Part shown: positions 36,066-47,762 of the stretch, one piece after another
Layout of the letters: each line of letters begins with the position of its first letter
How positions within the stretch are numbered: the stretch's first letter is position 1
DNA from: Dama dama
Lineage: Eukaryota > Chordata > Mammalia > Artiodactyla > Cervidae
Direction: 5' to 3'
NCBI RefSeq assembly: GCF_033118175.1
Contig: NC_083698.1
Location: 74,307,001-74,371,000 of the forward strand
DNA length: 64,000 nucleotides
Translations under genes and position numbers: made by a program
The notes under the pieces: model-generated
Seen by the model: the letters and a program-made list of their open reading frames with translations, nothing else
Database searches by the model: none
What the model was told of the DNA's origin: nothing

Positions 36066-36164
36066 TACTCCATAATCATCTCTACAAAAGTTATTTGACA
36101 TCACCATGTATGATAATAAAATGCAGTCAACTAGACTATTAAAAGCTAGTTCTCCAGACATTGC

Positions 36165-36290
36165 ATGTAGCAAATATTTACTGAACATTTATTATGCATG
36201 AGGCTTGATGTGAGAGGCTTCAAGAGACGCAGAGATTAAGGCGATTAAAAAGTCACAGTTCTGACCAGTGAGCAAGGACCAACAGACCTC
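36165..36290 (-). mobile_element. L2 LINE 3' end, reverse
   Basis: 'gcaaatatttactgaacatt' followed by 'tattatgcatgaggcttgat' is the reverse of the L2 3' terminus. Confidence 0.5.
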
Positions 36291-36424
36291 AACTCAGGTA
36301 TCTTCTTTGATTGACCTGTATATACATCATCCTTGGCCTACAGAGATCAAAATATAAAATGACCTGAATACTCAGCACCAGAAACCAAAGACTCTCCCTA
36401 ATCCTCTAATGTGGTACCAGGTAC

Positions 36425-36740
36425 CATCTCAGACCTTGTTCTATGTGTCTCTTCTTTGGGCTGGATCTGATTTGTATCCATTGCTGTAATAAAATTGCAA
36501 TTTTAAAGATAGCACTTTCCTGTGTTCTGAGTCATGCTGGAGAATTACTGAACTGGAAGGTAATAAGAACTCCCGAATTTGTAGCCAGTTGGTCAGAAGA
36601 GTAAGTGACCTTGGGGCCCCAGAAGTGCAGGACCTGGGGCTTGTGGTAGTGGTGTATGGAGGACTTAACCTCTGAAGTGTGGCCCAGTGCCAGGTAGTTG
36701 GTGCCAGAGTCTGCCTCAGTTTCCTGAGCAGCACTGCCCT
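36425..36740 (+). mobile_element. Ancient LTR/MER-like repeat
   Basis: 'tatccattgctgtaataaaa', 'tagcactttcctgtgttctg' and 'agccagttggtcagaagagt' match a common old mammalian repeat with an AATAAA signal. Family not named. The 146-codon minus frame at 36441-36881 lies antisense to it. Confidence 0.4.
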
Positions 36741-38426
36741 GGAGGGCTGCCTGACTGACTGATGCTGTATCAATGTTCTCTGCCCAGAAGAATCTTTCCC
36801 TCTACACCTCCCAACCCTCCTGGGGGTTTGCTCCCAACTAATGAACATGACACTTTCTTCACCTTTAACTTTGCTCATCAAGTACCATCAATCCAGAGAA
36901 TGACTAAGGCTTCAACAGTCCACCAGTAAAATACCCATGAATATAAATACAGACCAAGTTCAGGCTTGCCATGCCTCCCAGGACACTGAGATGTGTGAAG
37001 TATGTCACAGGCACAAGCAGCCAGGCTTTCGTCTGAGCCCAGCCACACCCCCGTCCCACCTCCTTTCTCCACTCCAACAAGTCAGTTCCCAGGTGCTTCT
37101 ACGATAAGGCCATCCACCAAGGCATACTATACTGAATCACTGTCATTTTCAAATCCATGATACATCTTATCCTCTTGTTGTGAAAATAACCTGAGCTCTA
37201 GAGAAGTTAAGGGCAAGTTCTCAAGGTGATCCAGCACTGCTGCATGAGAAAGAAGAACGAGGACCTCCTGACTTCTCTCACTGTTCTCTCAGATCATGTT
37301 GCTGCTCAGAAACAAGAATTCAATCCGTGATCTAAAATAAGTTAAATGGTCCAGCATTGTGATATTGATTTTTTAAGTTAAAAATACAAGATGACCTATC
37401 AGTTTTCACCTACAAAATTCTGTTCTAAAAGCTTCACAATCCTTTTTGACATGGTCTTTGTTGGGCCATTTTCATGGGCCTTTTCCAAAGTGTAGGATAA
37501 AACTTCTAGGACTTGGTTGTGCTCTGCCCCTCTGCTGATTGACCACCACACAGGCCTCCCTGCCTTTCCTTCCAGCTCAGAGTTTCCTCTTCTGAAAACT
37601 TCTTCCCTCTCTAGCTTCACAAGAGCAAGTATTATAATCCAGATTTGCCCTAGATAACAGCACTCCTGGGCCAATGCAGAGATGGATGTGGCAACTACTG
37701 GAGCTAATTGGCTAGACAGTGATCAACAAGAGATCCTTTCCTGCTGATTCCAAGACACTTGAGTGGTAGATGTTATTTCCACGAGATCACCCAAACCTCA
37801 GGCCATGTAAAGACATGGACAAGTAAAGGAATACAGTTCAGAAAGAAAACTGGAGAGAAACCTAAGCCCCTTTGAATTTTGCAAATGAGTCTGTCTGTCG
37901 TATCATTTTACAATACTGCTTCTTCTCTACTTCTTTTGTCATCATTTAAATAGGTTCACTTCCTTGCAAGCAATGATTCTAGAGGGAATAAGACATACCT
38001 TCCTCTCTAGGATGCTGAGATTCACCCACAAATGGAAAGAAGCTGCAATAGATCTAATTTGATATAGACATTCAACCATAATCCATTGCCCACCCTATTT
38101 AACAGAACTCATGCATTTTAAACTGGAAGAAACGTTTCTTATTTCTTATCTGCATTCCCAGGGAGGGACTTCATTTATCTGGAGCCAAGAATAAATTTCA
38201 CAAATCTGAGACTCTATTATAATTTATAGTACTGGACTCAGGATCAGAATTTAGGCATAAATTGCCTATGAAGCAAAATATGGAGAAAAGATAAAACAGA
38301 GTCTCAAATTTTTCTAGTAGATTTTAAAATTTCATTTTATTAGATCAGGGGCCAGTTTGGTAGTATAATTGGTCATAAGCTGTTGTCATTAAACATGTGT
38401 GTGGTCTGGGGTGGGACACAAGACAG
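36741..38426. other. No gene or repeat recognised
   Basis: Unique-looking DNA. A 91-codon minus frame (37399-37674) shows no family resemblance I can identify. A weak MIR-like stretch may lie near 37185-37275. Confidence 0.4.
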
Positions 38427-38633
38427 TGTGAAGTCGTTCAGTCGCGTCCGACTCTTTGCGACCCCATGGACTATGGCCCACCAGGCTCCTCCGTCCATCG
38501 GATTCTCCAGGCAAGAATACTGGAGTGGGTTGCCATTTCCTTCTCCAGGGGATCTTCCCAACCCAGGAATCGAACCCAGGCCTCCCACACTGCGGGCAGA
38601 CGCCTTAACCTCTGAGCCACCAGGGAAGCCCCA
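38427..38633 (-). mobile_element. Bov-tA SINE
   Basis: Near-consensus reverse copy, 'gtgaagtcgttcagtcgcgt' to 'gagccaccagggaagccc', retaining several CpG sites. This suggests a relatively young copy. Confidence 0.95.
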
Positions 38634-39373
38634 AAAGGTGCCACAACGGACTCTAACTCCACTTGTGATTAGATCTTGAGTAGTATTCCCTTGAGAGCTA
38701 GTCCAAGGATCTTTTAGTCCAGGAATGCTTTAAGGATGTGACAAATGTGTAACGTTTGTCACTCTGCTAAAGGCAAGCAGGACGTGTGCTGAGATCTTGA
38801 CCTCTGGGCTGACAAAACATCTGGAGAGCAGTATCGGGAAATGTCTTCAGCTTATTACGGCCCAGGAAACAGAAAAAGGCAACAGTGCTTTTGACTAAGC
38901 TGGATGGGCTGCTTGCTGCCATAGCTGAGATCTTTCAGGTTTCAAAAACCTGTTTCATCTCACCATACTCAAATTTCATCTCATAAAACCAAGATCGCAC
39001 CAAGTGACAGTCAGATTCATCCATGCTTCTTCCAAGTCTGCTCTCTGATTCAGAGGGCCTGAGTCTACTCCCATAAAACACTGGGAAAACATTTCTCCTT
39101 CATGGGGGTCCGGCATTTCAAAGAAACTACAGTGGTTTCTTCCTGACCCTGTCCTCTGTGTGGATCTTCCATACCATCCCTACAAGTCCTCTTGAGTCAG
39201 CAAAGACCAGCAAGATAAGGAGGAATGCTTTCAAGATCATGATAATCAAAGAGGAGATTTTATTTTCCAATATACGTGGGCCATTTACAAAAAGTATTAT
39301 ACAAGGATCATAAACAAACACTGGATAAATTACAAAATTTAGCACAAAGATGGATGACATTTTCTGACCATAA
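38634..39373. other. No gene or repeat recognised
   Basis: Unique-looking DNA, no supported frame. Confidence 0.45.
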
Positions 39374-39385
39374 AGAAACTATACT

Positions 39386-39653
39386 GTGTGCTTAGTCACA
39401 TCAGTCATTTCTGACTGTCTGCGACCCCATGGACCATGGCCCACCAGGCTCCTCTGTCCTTGGGATTCTCCAGACAAGAATACTGGAGTGGGTTGCCATT
39501 TCCTTCTCCAGTGATAAAGTATGAAGTGAGTGAAGTGAAGTCGCTCAGTCGTGTCCAACTCTTTGCGACCCCATGGACCGTAGCCTACCAGGCTCCTCCG
39601 TCCATGGGATTTTCCAGGCAAGAGTACTGGAGTGGGTTGCCTTCTCCTTCTCC
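39386..39653 (-). mobile_element. Bov-A2 SINE (dimer) with 12-bp TSD
   Basis: Two tandem Bov-A units in reverse joined by a 'gtgagtgaagtgaagtcgct' linker. It is flanked by agaaactatact (39374-39385) and agaaactacact (39654-39665), one mismatch. Confidence 0.94.
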
Positions 39654-39849
39654 AGAAACTACACTATATATTAATAATCTAAATTTGAATTTTAGGAATA
39701 ACTCAACCAATTTAAAACTAAGGACCCAAATAGCTTTTTGGTGAGAAAGTAATTTTAAATTACAATTACAGACTTTAGAAATTAATGACAATGAAAAGGA
39801 ACACAAACATAATTGTTTTCAAGAGGAGAATCTACAGCATAAATAGAAT

Positions 39850-42711
39850 TGCCAGTCAGTCAGCACTCACTGGAGAAAACTTACACCACAAAAGTTCTCC
39901 TCCCTGTTGCAAAAGTTTTAGGGCCCACAACAGATTTCTCAACCTGGAGATCCAGCAAAAGGACTGAGAACCCCCAGGGAAACAGATCCTTGGAGGGCAC
40001 AACAAAAACTTGTGTGCACAGGACCCAGGAGAAAGCAGCAGTGACAACACAAGAGGCTGACGCAGTCTTGCCTGTGAGTGTCCAGGAGTCTCTGGCAGAG
40101 GTGTAGGTTGACAGCGGCCTGCCACAGGGTCAGGGGCACTGACCACAACAGTTCTGGGAGCTGCAGTGTGCTGGCATAAGTACTTTTGAAGAAGGTCACG
40201 TTACTGCCAAAACCCCTACCATAGTTTGGCCTCAGGCCAAACTACAGGGAGGGAACACAGCTCCACCCACCAGCAGAAAACTGGATTAAAGATTTACTGA
40301 GCATAGCTCTGGCCCAGCAGAGCAGAGCAAGACCCAGTTTGACCCACAGCTAGTCTCTCCCACTTGGATGCAGTCTCAAAAATGACAGAAAGATCTCTGT
40401 TCATTTCCAAGGCAAACCATTCAATATGATAGTAATCCAGGTTGATGCCCTGACCATTAATGCTGAAGAAGCTGAAGTTAAATGATTCTACGAAGACCTA
40501 CAAGACCTTCTAGAACTAACAGCCAAAAAAGATGTCCTTTTCATTATCAGGGACGGGAATACAAAAGTAGGAAGTCAAGAGATACCAGGAGTAATAGACA
40601 AATTTGGCCTTGGAGTACAAAACGAAGCAGGGCAAAGACTAACAGTCTTGCCAAAAGAATGCACTGGTCATAGCAAACACCCTCTTGCAAAAACACAAGA
40701 GGAAACTCTACACATGGACATTATCAGATGGTCAATACCAAAATCGGATTGATTATGTTCTTTGCAGCTAAAGGTAGAGAAGTTGAAAAACAGTTAGCAA
40801 AAGCAAGACGGGGAGCTGACTGTGGCTCAGATCATGAACACCTTATTGCCAAATTCAGACTTAAATTGAAGAAAGTAGGGAAAATCACTAGAGCATTCAG
40901 GCATGACCTAAATCAAATCCCTTACGACTATACAGTGGAAGTGACAAATAGACTCAAGGGATTAGATCTGATAGACAGAAAAGGAAAGATATACCCATTT
41001 GAATGCAGAGTTCCAAAGAATAGCAAGGAGAGATAAGAAAGCCTTCCTCAGTGATCAATGCAAAGAAACAGAGGAAAACAATAGAATGGGAAAGACTAGA
41101 GATCTCTTCAAGAAAATTAGAGCTACCAAGGGAACATTTCATGCAAAGATGGGCACAATAAAGGACAGAAATGGTATGGACCTAACAGAAGAGATTAAGT
41201 AGAGGTGGCAAGAATACACAGAAGAACTATCCAAAAAAGATCTTCACGACCCAGATAATCACGATGGTGTGATCACTCACCTAGAGCCAGACATCCTGGA
41301 ATGCGAGTTGAGTGGGCCTTAGGAAACATCATGAGAAACAAAGCTAGTGGAGGTGATGGAATTTCAGTTGAACTATTTTAAATCCTACAAGATGATGCTG
41401 TGAAAGTACTGCACTCAATATGCCAGCAAATTTGAAAAACTCAGCAATGGCCACAGGACTGGAAAAGGTCAGTTTTCATTCCAATCCCAAAGAAAGGCAA
41501 TGCCAAACAATGTTCAAACTACTACACAACTGCACTCATCTCACATGCTAGGAAAGTAATGCTCCAAATTCTCCAAGCCAGGCTTCAACAGTACGTGAAC
41601 CATGAACTTCCAGATGTTCAAGCTGGATTTGAAAAGGCAGAAGAACCAGAAATCAAACTGCCAACATCTGCTGGATGATCAAAAAAGCAAGAGAGTTCCA
41701 GAAAAACATCTACTTCTGCTTTATTGACTATGCCAAAGCCTTTGACTGTGTGGATCATAACAAACTGTGGAAAATTCTTAATGAGATGGGAATACCAGAT
41801 CACCTGACCTACCTCCTAAGAAGCCTGTATGCAGGCCAAGAAGCAACAGTTAGAGCTGGACATGGAACAACAAACTGGTTCCAAACTGGGAAATATGTGG
41901 CAAGGCTGCATATTGTCACCCTGTTTATTTAACTGATATGCAGAATACATCATGTGAAATGCTGGGCTGGAGGAAGCACAAGCTGGAATCAAGATTGCCA
42001 TGAGAAGTATCAATAACCTCAGAAAAAGGTGGCTTAAAACTCAACATTCAGAAAGCAAAGATCATGTCATCCAGTCCCATCACTTTATGGCCAATAGTGG
42101 GGGAAACAATGAAAATAGTGAAAGACTATTTTCTGGGGCTCCAAAATCAATGCAGATGGTGACTACAGCCAAGAATTTAAAAGACACTTGCTCCTTGTAA
42201 GAAAAGCTATGACAAACCTAGACAGCATGTTAAAAAGCAGAGACATTACTTTGTCAACAAAGGTCCATCTAGTCAAAGCTACGGTTTTTCCAGCAGTCAT
42301 GTATGGATGTGAGAATTGGACCATAAAGTAGGCTCATCGCTGAAGACCTGATGCTTTTGAGCTGCGGTGTTGAAGACTTTTGAGAGTCCCTTGGACTTCA
42401 AGGAAATCAAACCAGTGAATCCTAAATGAAATCCTGAATATTCATTAGAAGGACTGATGCTAAAGCTCCAGTACTTTGATTACCTGATGTGAAGAGCATG
42501 ACTCATTAGAAAAGACTGTGATGCTGGGAATGACTGAAGGCAGGAGGAGAAGGGGATGACAGAGGATGAGATGGTAGGATGGCATCACTGATTCAATCGA
42601 CATGAGTTTGAGCAAGAGGAGGTGGTGAAGGACAGGGAAGCCTGGTGTGCTGCAGTCCATGGGGTTGCAGAGTTGGACATGATTAAGTGACTGAACAACA
42701 ATAACAACAAG
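39850..42711 (+). mobile_element. BovB (RTE) LINE, long but defective copy
   Basis: The longest BovB here. The 5' region spans 39850-40380 ('ggcctcaggccaaactacag', 'ggattaaagatttactgagc'). Endonuclease-domain remnants span 40400-41200 (a 102-codon frame at 40728-41036). Reverse transcriptase remnants span 41200-42060, with the BovB-type 'YAKAFDCVDHNKLWKILNEMG' region in an 85-codon frame at 41675-41932. The 3' domain and tail run to 'gaacaacaataacaacaag'. It has many stops and frameshifts. By comparison with the remembered consensus, internal segments are missing near 40378, 40978 and 42022. The last removes the Y-A-D-D catalytic box. It cannot encode active protein. Confidence 0.93.
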
Positions 42712-42712
42712 A

Positions 42713-42762
42713 AGTTAACACAACAGTGTAAATCAATTATAACTCCATAAAATTTAAAAAAC
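42713..42762 (+). mobile_element. L1 3' terminal fragment
   Basis: 'caacagtgtaaatcaattat' and 'ctccataaaatttaaaaaac' match the extreme 3' end of artiodactyl L1 (compare 44960-45000). It abuts the BovB tail, with no other L1 sequence upstream of that BovB. Confidence 0.5.
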
Positions 42763-43046
42763 TAATCATGAGGACATTTTTAGGAGGAAATAGATAATTT
42801 TCCATCAAAATTTAAATTACAAAGGATGTTATAGCTGATGTATCTTAGTTATTGATATTTAAGAAAAATGGCTACATCCCTCTTCTAAATGTATCCAGCG
42901 GACTCTAACATACTCATTTGATGCTTACAACATATGGACAATTTACACTTTTGTTAATCCCATTCCAATTTCCTGAAATAATTTAATCCTAACGCTATAT
43001 ATTTATGATATAAACATTTATTAATTATGTTTTCCTGGAACAAAGC

Positions 43047-43080
<34 letters not shown>

Positions 43081-43189
43081 ATGTATATACATTACATACA
43101 TTTACATTTAATTTAAAAATTCCTATGATCTTCAGCTCTAACTGTTAAATAATTTCTTCCGGGTTGGGTGATCAATTATCATTGTTAAA
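42763..43189. other. AT-rich DNA with (AT)n microsatellite
   Basis: A (TA)n run of about 14 units at 43046-43071 followed by GTAT units to about 43100. No gene. Confidence 0.7.
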
Positions 43190-43218
43190 ATTAATGTAAA
43201 TTGGTACAGCCACTATGG

Positions 43219-43431
43219 GGTTTCCCGGGTGGCTCACAGGTAAAGAATCCACCTGCCAGTACAAGAGACAAAAAAGACCAGGGTTCGATCCCTGGCTGGG
43301 GAAGATCCCCTGGAAAAGGAAATGGCAACCCACTCCTGTATTCATGCCTAGAAAATTCCATGGACAGAGGACTCTGGTGGGCTAGTCTATGGCATCACAA
43401 AAGAGTCAGACACAGCAGCACAGCACAGTAT
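43219..43431 (+). mobile_element. Bov-tA SINE inside the L1, perfect 11-bp TSD
   Basis: Forward SINE with the 'ggtttcccgggtggctcaca' head and the B-box-like 'gggttcgatccctgg'. It is flanked by agccactatgg at 43208-43218 and 43432-43442, which is L1 sequence. Confidence 0.95.
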
Positions 43432-43659
43432 AGCCACTATGGAGAACAGTATGGATGTTCCCTAAAAAACTAAAAGCAGAACTACCATATGACCCAACAG
43501 TTGCACTCCTAGGCATATACTCAGAGAAAACCATAATTTAAAAAGATACATGCACCCCAATTTTCATTGCAGCACTATTTACTATAGCCAGGATTACTAA
43601 ATGTCCCTCAACAGAGGAACAGATACAGAAGATGTTGTACATATATACAATGGAATATT

Positions 43660-44538
43660 CAGTTCAGTTCAGTTCAGTCACTCAGTCGTGTCTGACTCTT
43701 TGCGACTCCATGGACCACAGCACGCCAGGCCTCCATGTCCATCACCAACTCCAGGAGTTTACCCAAACTCATGTCCATTGAGTCGGTGATGCCATCCAAC
43801 CATCTCATCCTCTGTCTTCCCTTTCTCCTCCTACCTTTAACCTTTCCCAGCATCAGGGTCTTTTCAAATGAGTCAGTTCTTTGCATCAGGGGGCCAAAGT
43901 ATTGGAGTTTCAGCTTCAGCATCAGTTCTTCCAATGAACACTCAGGACTGATCTCCTTTAGAATGGACTGGTTGGATCTCCTTGCAGTCCAAGGGACTCT
44001 CAAGAGTCTTCTCCAACACCACAGTTCAAAAGCATCAATTTTTCAGCACTTAGCTTTCTTTATAGTCCAATTCTCACATCCATACACGACTACTGGAAAA
44101 ACCATAGCCTTGACTAGATGGACCTTTGTTGGCAAAGTAATGTCTCTGCTTGTTAATATACTAAGTTGGTCATAACTTTCCTTCCAAGGAGTAAGCATCT
44201 TTTAATTTCATGGCTGCAGTCATCATCTGCAGTGATTTTGGAGCCCCCCAAAATAAAGTCAGTCATTGTTTCCACTGTTCCCCCATCTATTTGCCATGAA
44301 GTGATGAGTGCTGGGAAAGATTGAGGGCAGGAGGAGAAGACAGAGGATGAGATGGTTGGATGGCATCACCGACTCAATGGATGTGGGTTTGGGTAGACTC
44401 GGGGAGTTGGTGATGGACAGGGAGGCCTGGCGTGCTGCGGTTCATGGGGTCACAAAGAGTTGGACATGACTGAGTGACTGAACTGAACTGATGGGACCAG
44501 ATGCTGTGGTCTTAATTTTCTGAATGCTGAGCTTTAAG
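43660..44538 (-). mobile_element. BovB LINE 3' end inside the L1
   Basis: Reverse BovB starting with 'cagttcagttcagttcagtc' and running through 'ccatcaccaactccaggagt', 'catccatacacgactactgg' and 'cagtgattttggagcccccc' to 'gaatgctgagctttaag'. L1 is collinear across it, with TATT at both junctions (43656-43659 and 44539-44542). A second BovB end interrupts it at 44307-44488. The 146-codon plus frame at 43735-44175 is an antisense shadow. Confidence 0.92.
44307..44488 (+). mobile_element. Short BovB 3' end nested in opposite BovB
   Basis: Forward copy of the last ~180 bp of BovB ('gaggatgagatggttggatg', 'gatggacagggaggcctggc', 'gactgaactgaactg'), inserted into the reverse BovB between 'gccatgaagtgatg' and 'gggaccagatgc'. 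TGATG flanks both sides (44302-44306 and 44489-44493). It forms an inverted pair with 43660-43870. Confidence 0.9.
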
Positions 44539-45006
44539 TATTACTCAACCATAAAAAGAGCAAAATAATACCATTTGCAGCAACATGGATGGATCTGGAG
44601 ATTGTCATTACTAAGTGAAGTCAGACACAGAAAGACAAATATCATATAATATCTCTTATATGTGGAATCTACCAAAAGGGTACAAATGAACTTATCTACA
44701 AAACAGAAGTAGAGTCACAGATGTAGAAAGCAAACTTATAATTACCAAGGGATAAGGAAGGGAGGGATAAATTGGGAGACTGTGATTGATACATACATAC
44801 TGCTATATACAAAATAGGTAACTACTAGGGACCTACTGTATAGCACAGGAAACTCTACTCAGTACTCTGTAATGGCCTATATGGGATAACAATCTAAAAA
44901 AAAAAAGTGGATATATGTATACGTATAACTGATTCATTTTGCTGTACACCTTAAACTAACATAGCATTGTAAATCAACTATATTGCAATAAAAATTTTAA
45001 AAAAGA

Positions 45007-46570
45007 AAGCATGCTTCTAGCAAACAATGATCAATAAGATACAGTTTTGACCCAAATAAATGTAATACAAAGTGATTTTTAAAATTACTGACATTAAAAC
45101 ATTATTAGAAATGCATCTCTCAATCATACCTATAGGGTCATTTCAAGTAACTCATGTATTTGTGACTAGTATGACATTGCTAGAATGATTCAGGCTTCCA
45201 AGTTAATGCAATTTCTTTTAAAAATTATTATTATTATTACTACAGACTTAAGGAACAATGTATATTAGTAATATAAATAAATAGATATGAGTGGAAATGA
45301 CTTTATTATAGCAATATCACACAAGTCTTTGAACTACTTCCAAGTTTTATACTCTGAGTCCCATCATCATTCCTCTTCAAAATTATTTTTAATGATCATA
45401 CGCCAACAACTCAATTAGTTCCTGCTTCAGTTTGACGTAAGTAAAAAACTGAAGAACACTTGACTTGGAAAAGATTTGTGCAGTGTCGTTCATTTTCTGG
45501 GAAGTATACACAAAAGATTTACCAAGATTTATCAGGTAATCAGGATTACACTTTCACTTAGAGGTATATCAATTAACTCATGAAAAGTTGGGGAAATTTA
45601 TATATTATTAATTTCATTGCACTTTTACCAGTAAATATTTCTAATAAAATTATTTTATATCAGTCTATGTTTTAAGTATACCTTTGTCATAATCCTGGAG
45701 CTACAGATCTGATCATTTCTATTTGTAGAAAATATCTACCATATAATATAAATGGTAAAGTCAGTTCTCTTTATCAAACCAATTATCCAAATTAGACTTT
45801 TTGATTCAAAAAAAGTCTGACCTCATTCTAAAATTTGAAACTAATGTGCTAATGCACATTTCAAAGAGTATTATAAATATGACTAGAAATAAAGTGAAAG
45901 ATGCAACTTTTAAGTTAAATTACTAAAAATTCCAGTAAGATCAAAATGATAAAAAATCTAATACTTGTCCTTTTTATAGTAACTTATATAAACAAGATAA
46001 TAAATCATTCTCATTACTTACTTTGTTCTAGTGAAATGTAATTTGCAGCTAAAATTACCAGTTATTTGAGAAGAGAAGAGCATGATAATAGCTTTTGCAT
46101 TCCTTCTATAATTGTGTGTATATGATTTGCCTCGGAAGGACAATTAAATGAATCTCATGTATTATAAAACTCCAAAATAACTCCAATAATTTCATTACAT
46201 GTAGTTATTAAAATTTTAAAAAGTGAAAAGAATACAATGCTAAAAATAATCAACCTAGCAGCTAGATACATTAAAATTTGATTTTTATTAATTGTAGTAG
46301 GAAGAAAATAGTAAACATTTAATAATATGAAAAACAATTATAAAGAAATAATTTATGATATGATTTGAAAAACTAGGATTTGCCTGCCTTAATTAAACAA
46401 CATACTGCTAATCTGCAAGAAGCCAGATAAAAGTTATACTGAGGAATTTTATTTAATAGCCTTGAAAATGCTGGTCATTCTAGGAAACATCTGGAATCAA
46501 TGGCCCTTGTGGTGAGAACTGAGGACAAATGTGAAGAAGTGCTTACATTTAAATATGGGTAAGCTTGTTT
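45007..46570. other. No gene; AT-rich stretch
   Basis: Strongly AT-rich, without repeat families I can name. The longest frame is 60 codons (46155-46337 minus) and looks random. Confidence 0.5.
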
Positions 46571-46783
46571 TTTTTTTTTTTTATTGCAGGCCTTTATTGG
46601 TGGCCACCTTTTATTGGTGGCTCAGATTCTACACGCAGATTCTTTACCATCTGAGCAAGAAGGAAGTCCTCCACTATATCACCTTAAATGGAGAAGCCAT
46701 GGGCCTCTGGACGTCAGATCACCTCATCTCAAAACACTACTCCTGGTTCTCCTCTGTGACTCTGTGATATTACTTACTCCTTA

Positions 46784-47001
46784 AAGTGTGAAAGTGATGG
46801 TCACTTAGCCATGTCTGACTCATTGCGATCCTATGGACTGTAGCCTGCCAGGCTCCTCTGTCCATGGTATTCTCCAGGCAAGGATACTGGAGTGGGTTAC
46901 CATGCCCTCCTCTAGGGTATCTTCTCAACCCAGGGATTGAACCCAGGCCTCCCACATTGCAGGCAGCTTGTTTACCAACTAAGCCACCAGTGAAGCCCTA
47001 A
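46784..47001 (-). mobile_element. Bov-tA SINE with 10-bp TSD
   Basis: Reverse copy, 'gtgtgaaagtgatggtcact'-type start to 'aagccaccagtgaagcc'. It is flanked by ttactcctta at 46774-46783 and 47002-47011. A degraded SINE-head fragment with a T run lies just upstream (46568-46668). Confidence 0.93.
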
Positions 47002-47011
47002 TTACTCCTTA

Positions 47012-47762
47012 CTCTCCTGGAAACCCAGCCTCATTTTACTTTGACTTCTTCTCATAAGTATTCAAACACATTGGCTCCTCTCCTATGTTCCTCTAACCCT
47101 GATAATTAGTTTATTCTCTTCCTTGCTCAACAGACTTGTAGAAAGACATACTCTGGGTTTCACTCCTCCACATCTCTCTCAAAATTTTGCCAGTTGTATC
47201 CTGGTTGCAAACCCACCCTCCAACTGAAACTTCTCTCACAGAGGAAAAAAAAATGAGGTGGGGGCTCCTTTTTGCTAATTCCAATCAGTAAGAGGCAGAA
47301 GAGACAGGGAGAAGTTCCCTCACAAATATTACAAGGCTTCACAGAGCAGACAGGAGAGCTGACATATCCCTGAGAAAGAAAAACACGTCAGCCAGAAATA
47401 GAGAACTGGAATCCAGAAGGAGCTACTCTGGAAGCAAAGTGATGCCTCTTGTGTCTGCAGAATGTCACACACCCACGGTCACTGACTGAGGACATCTGTC
47501 TGGGAGGGGTCATCTGCTTCTGAGCCACAGGAGTGACAGGGAAGCATCCATCTTCAGAGGGCCAGTGGGCCCAGTGCCATCCAGAAACCATTCATCACCA
47601 CAGGATCGTAGGCAAGTTTATCAAGAAGGCGTGGTGGCTTTGATGTCAATGTTATGCTAGCTTCATAAAACTACTTGAGACTTCATGAAACAGGGCCAGT
47701 TGAGCTGACGTGAAAGTTCCCTGCCTCCCACTCTTGATGCTTTCCTACCTGCTTCAAATATA
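47012..47762. other. No gene or repeat recognised
   Basis: Unique-looking DNA, no supported frame. Confidence 0.45.

Larger units (their letters stand above)
43190..45006 (+). mobile_element. L1 LINE 3' end, broken by two insertions
   Basis: L1 ORF2 end and 3' UTR in three collinear pieces: 43190-43218, 43432-43659 ('ctaccatatgacccaacagt', 'aaagatacatgcaccccaat') and 44539-45006 ('gcaacatggatggatctgga', 'ttacttatctaca'-like block, 'gcattgtaaatcaactatat' end). A Bov-tA sits in the first gap and a BovB in the second. Confidence 0.88.

Noticed and set aside
36441..36881. 146-codon minus-strand frame
   Set aside because: Lies mostly antisense to an old LTR/MER-like repeat and has low-complexity, domain-free content.
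40482..41202. Series of plus-strand frames of 60-100 codons resembling a nuclease
   Set aside because: These are BovB endonuclease-domain fragments in a defective retrotransposon, not a separate gene.
43735..44175. 146-codon plus-strand frame
   Set aside because: It runs antisense through a reverse BovB LINE; the translation is a shadow of that element.
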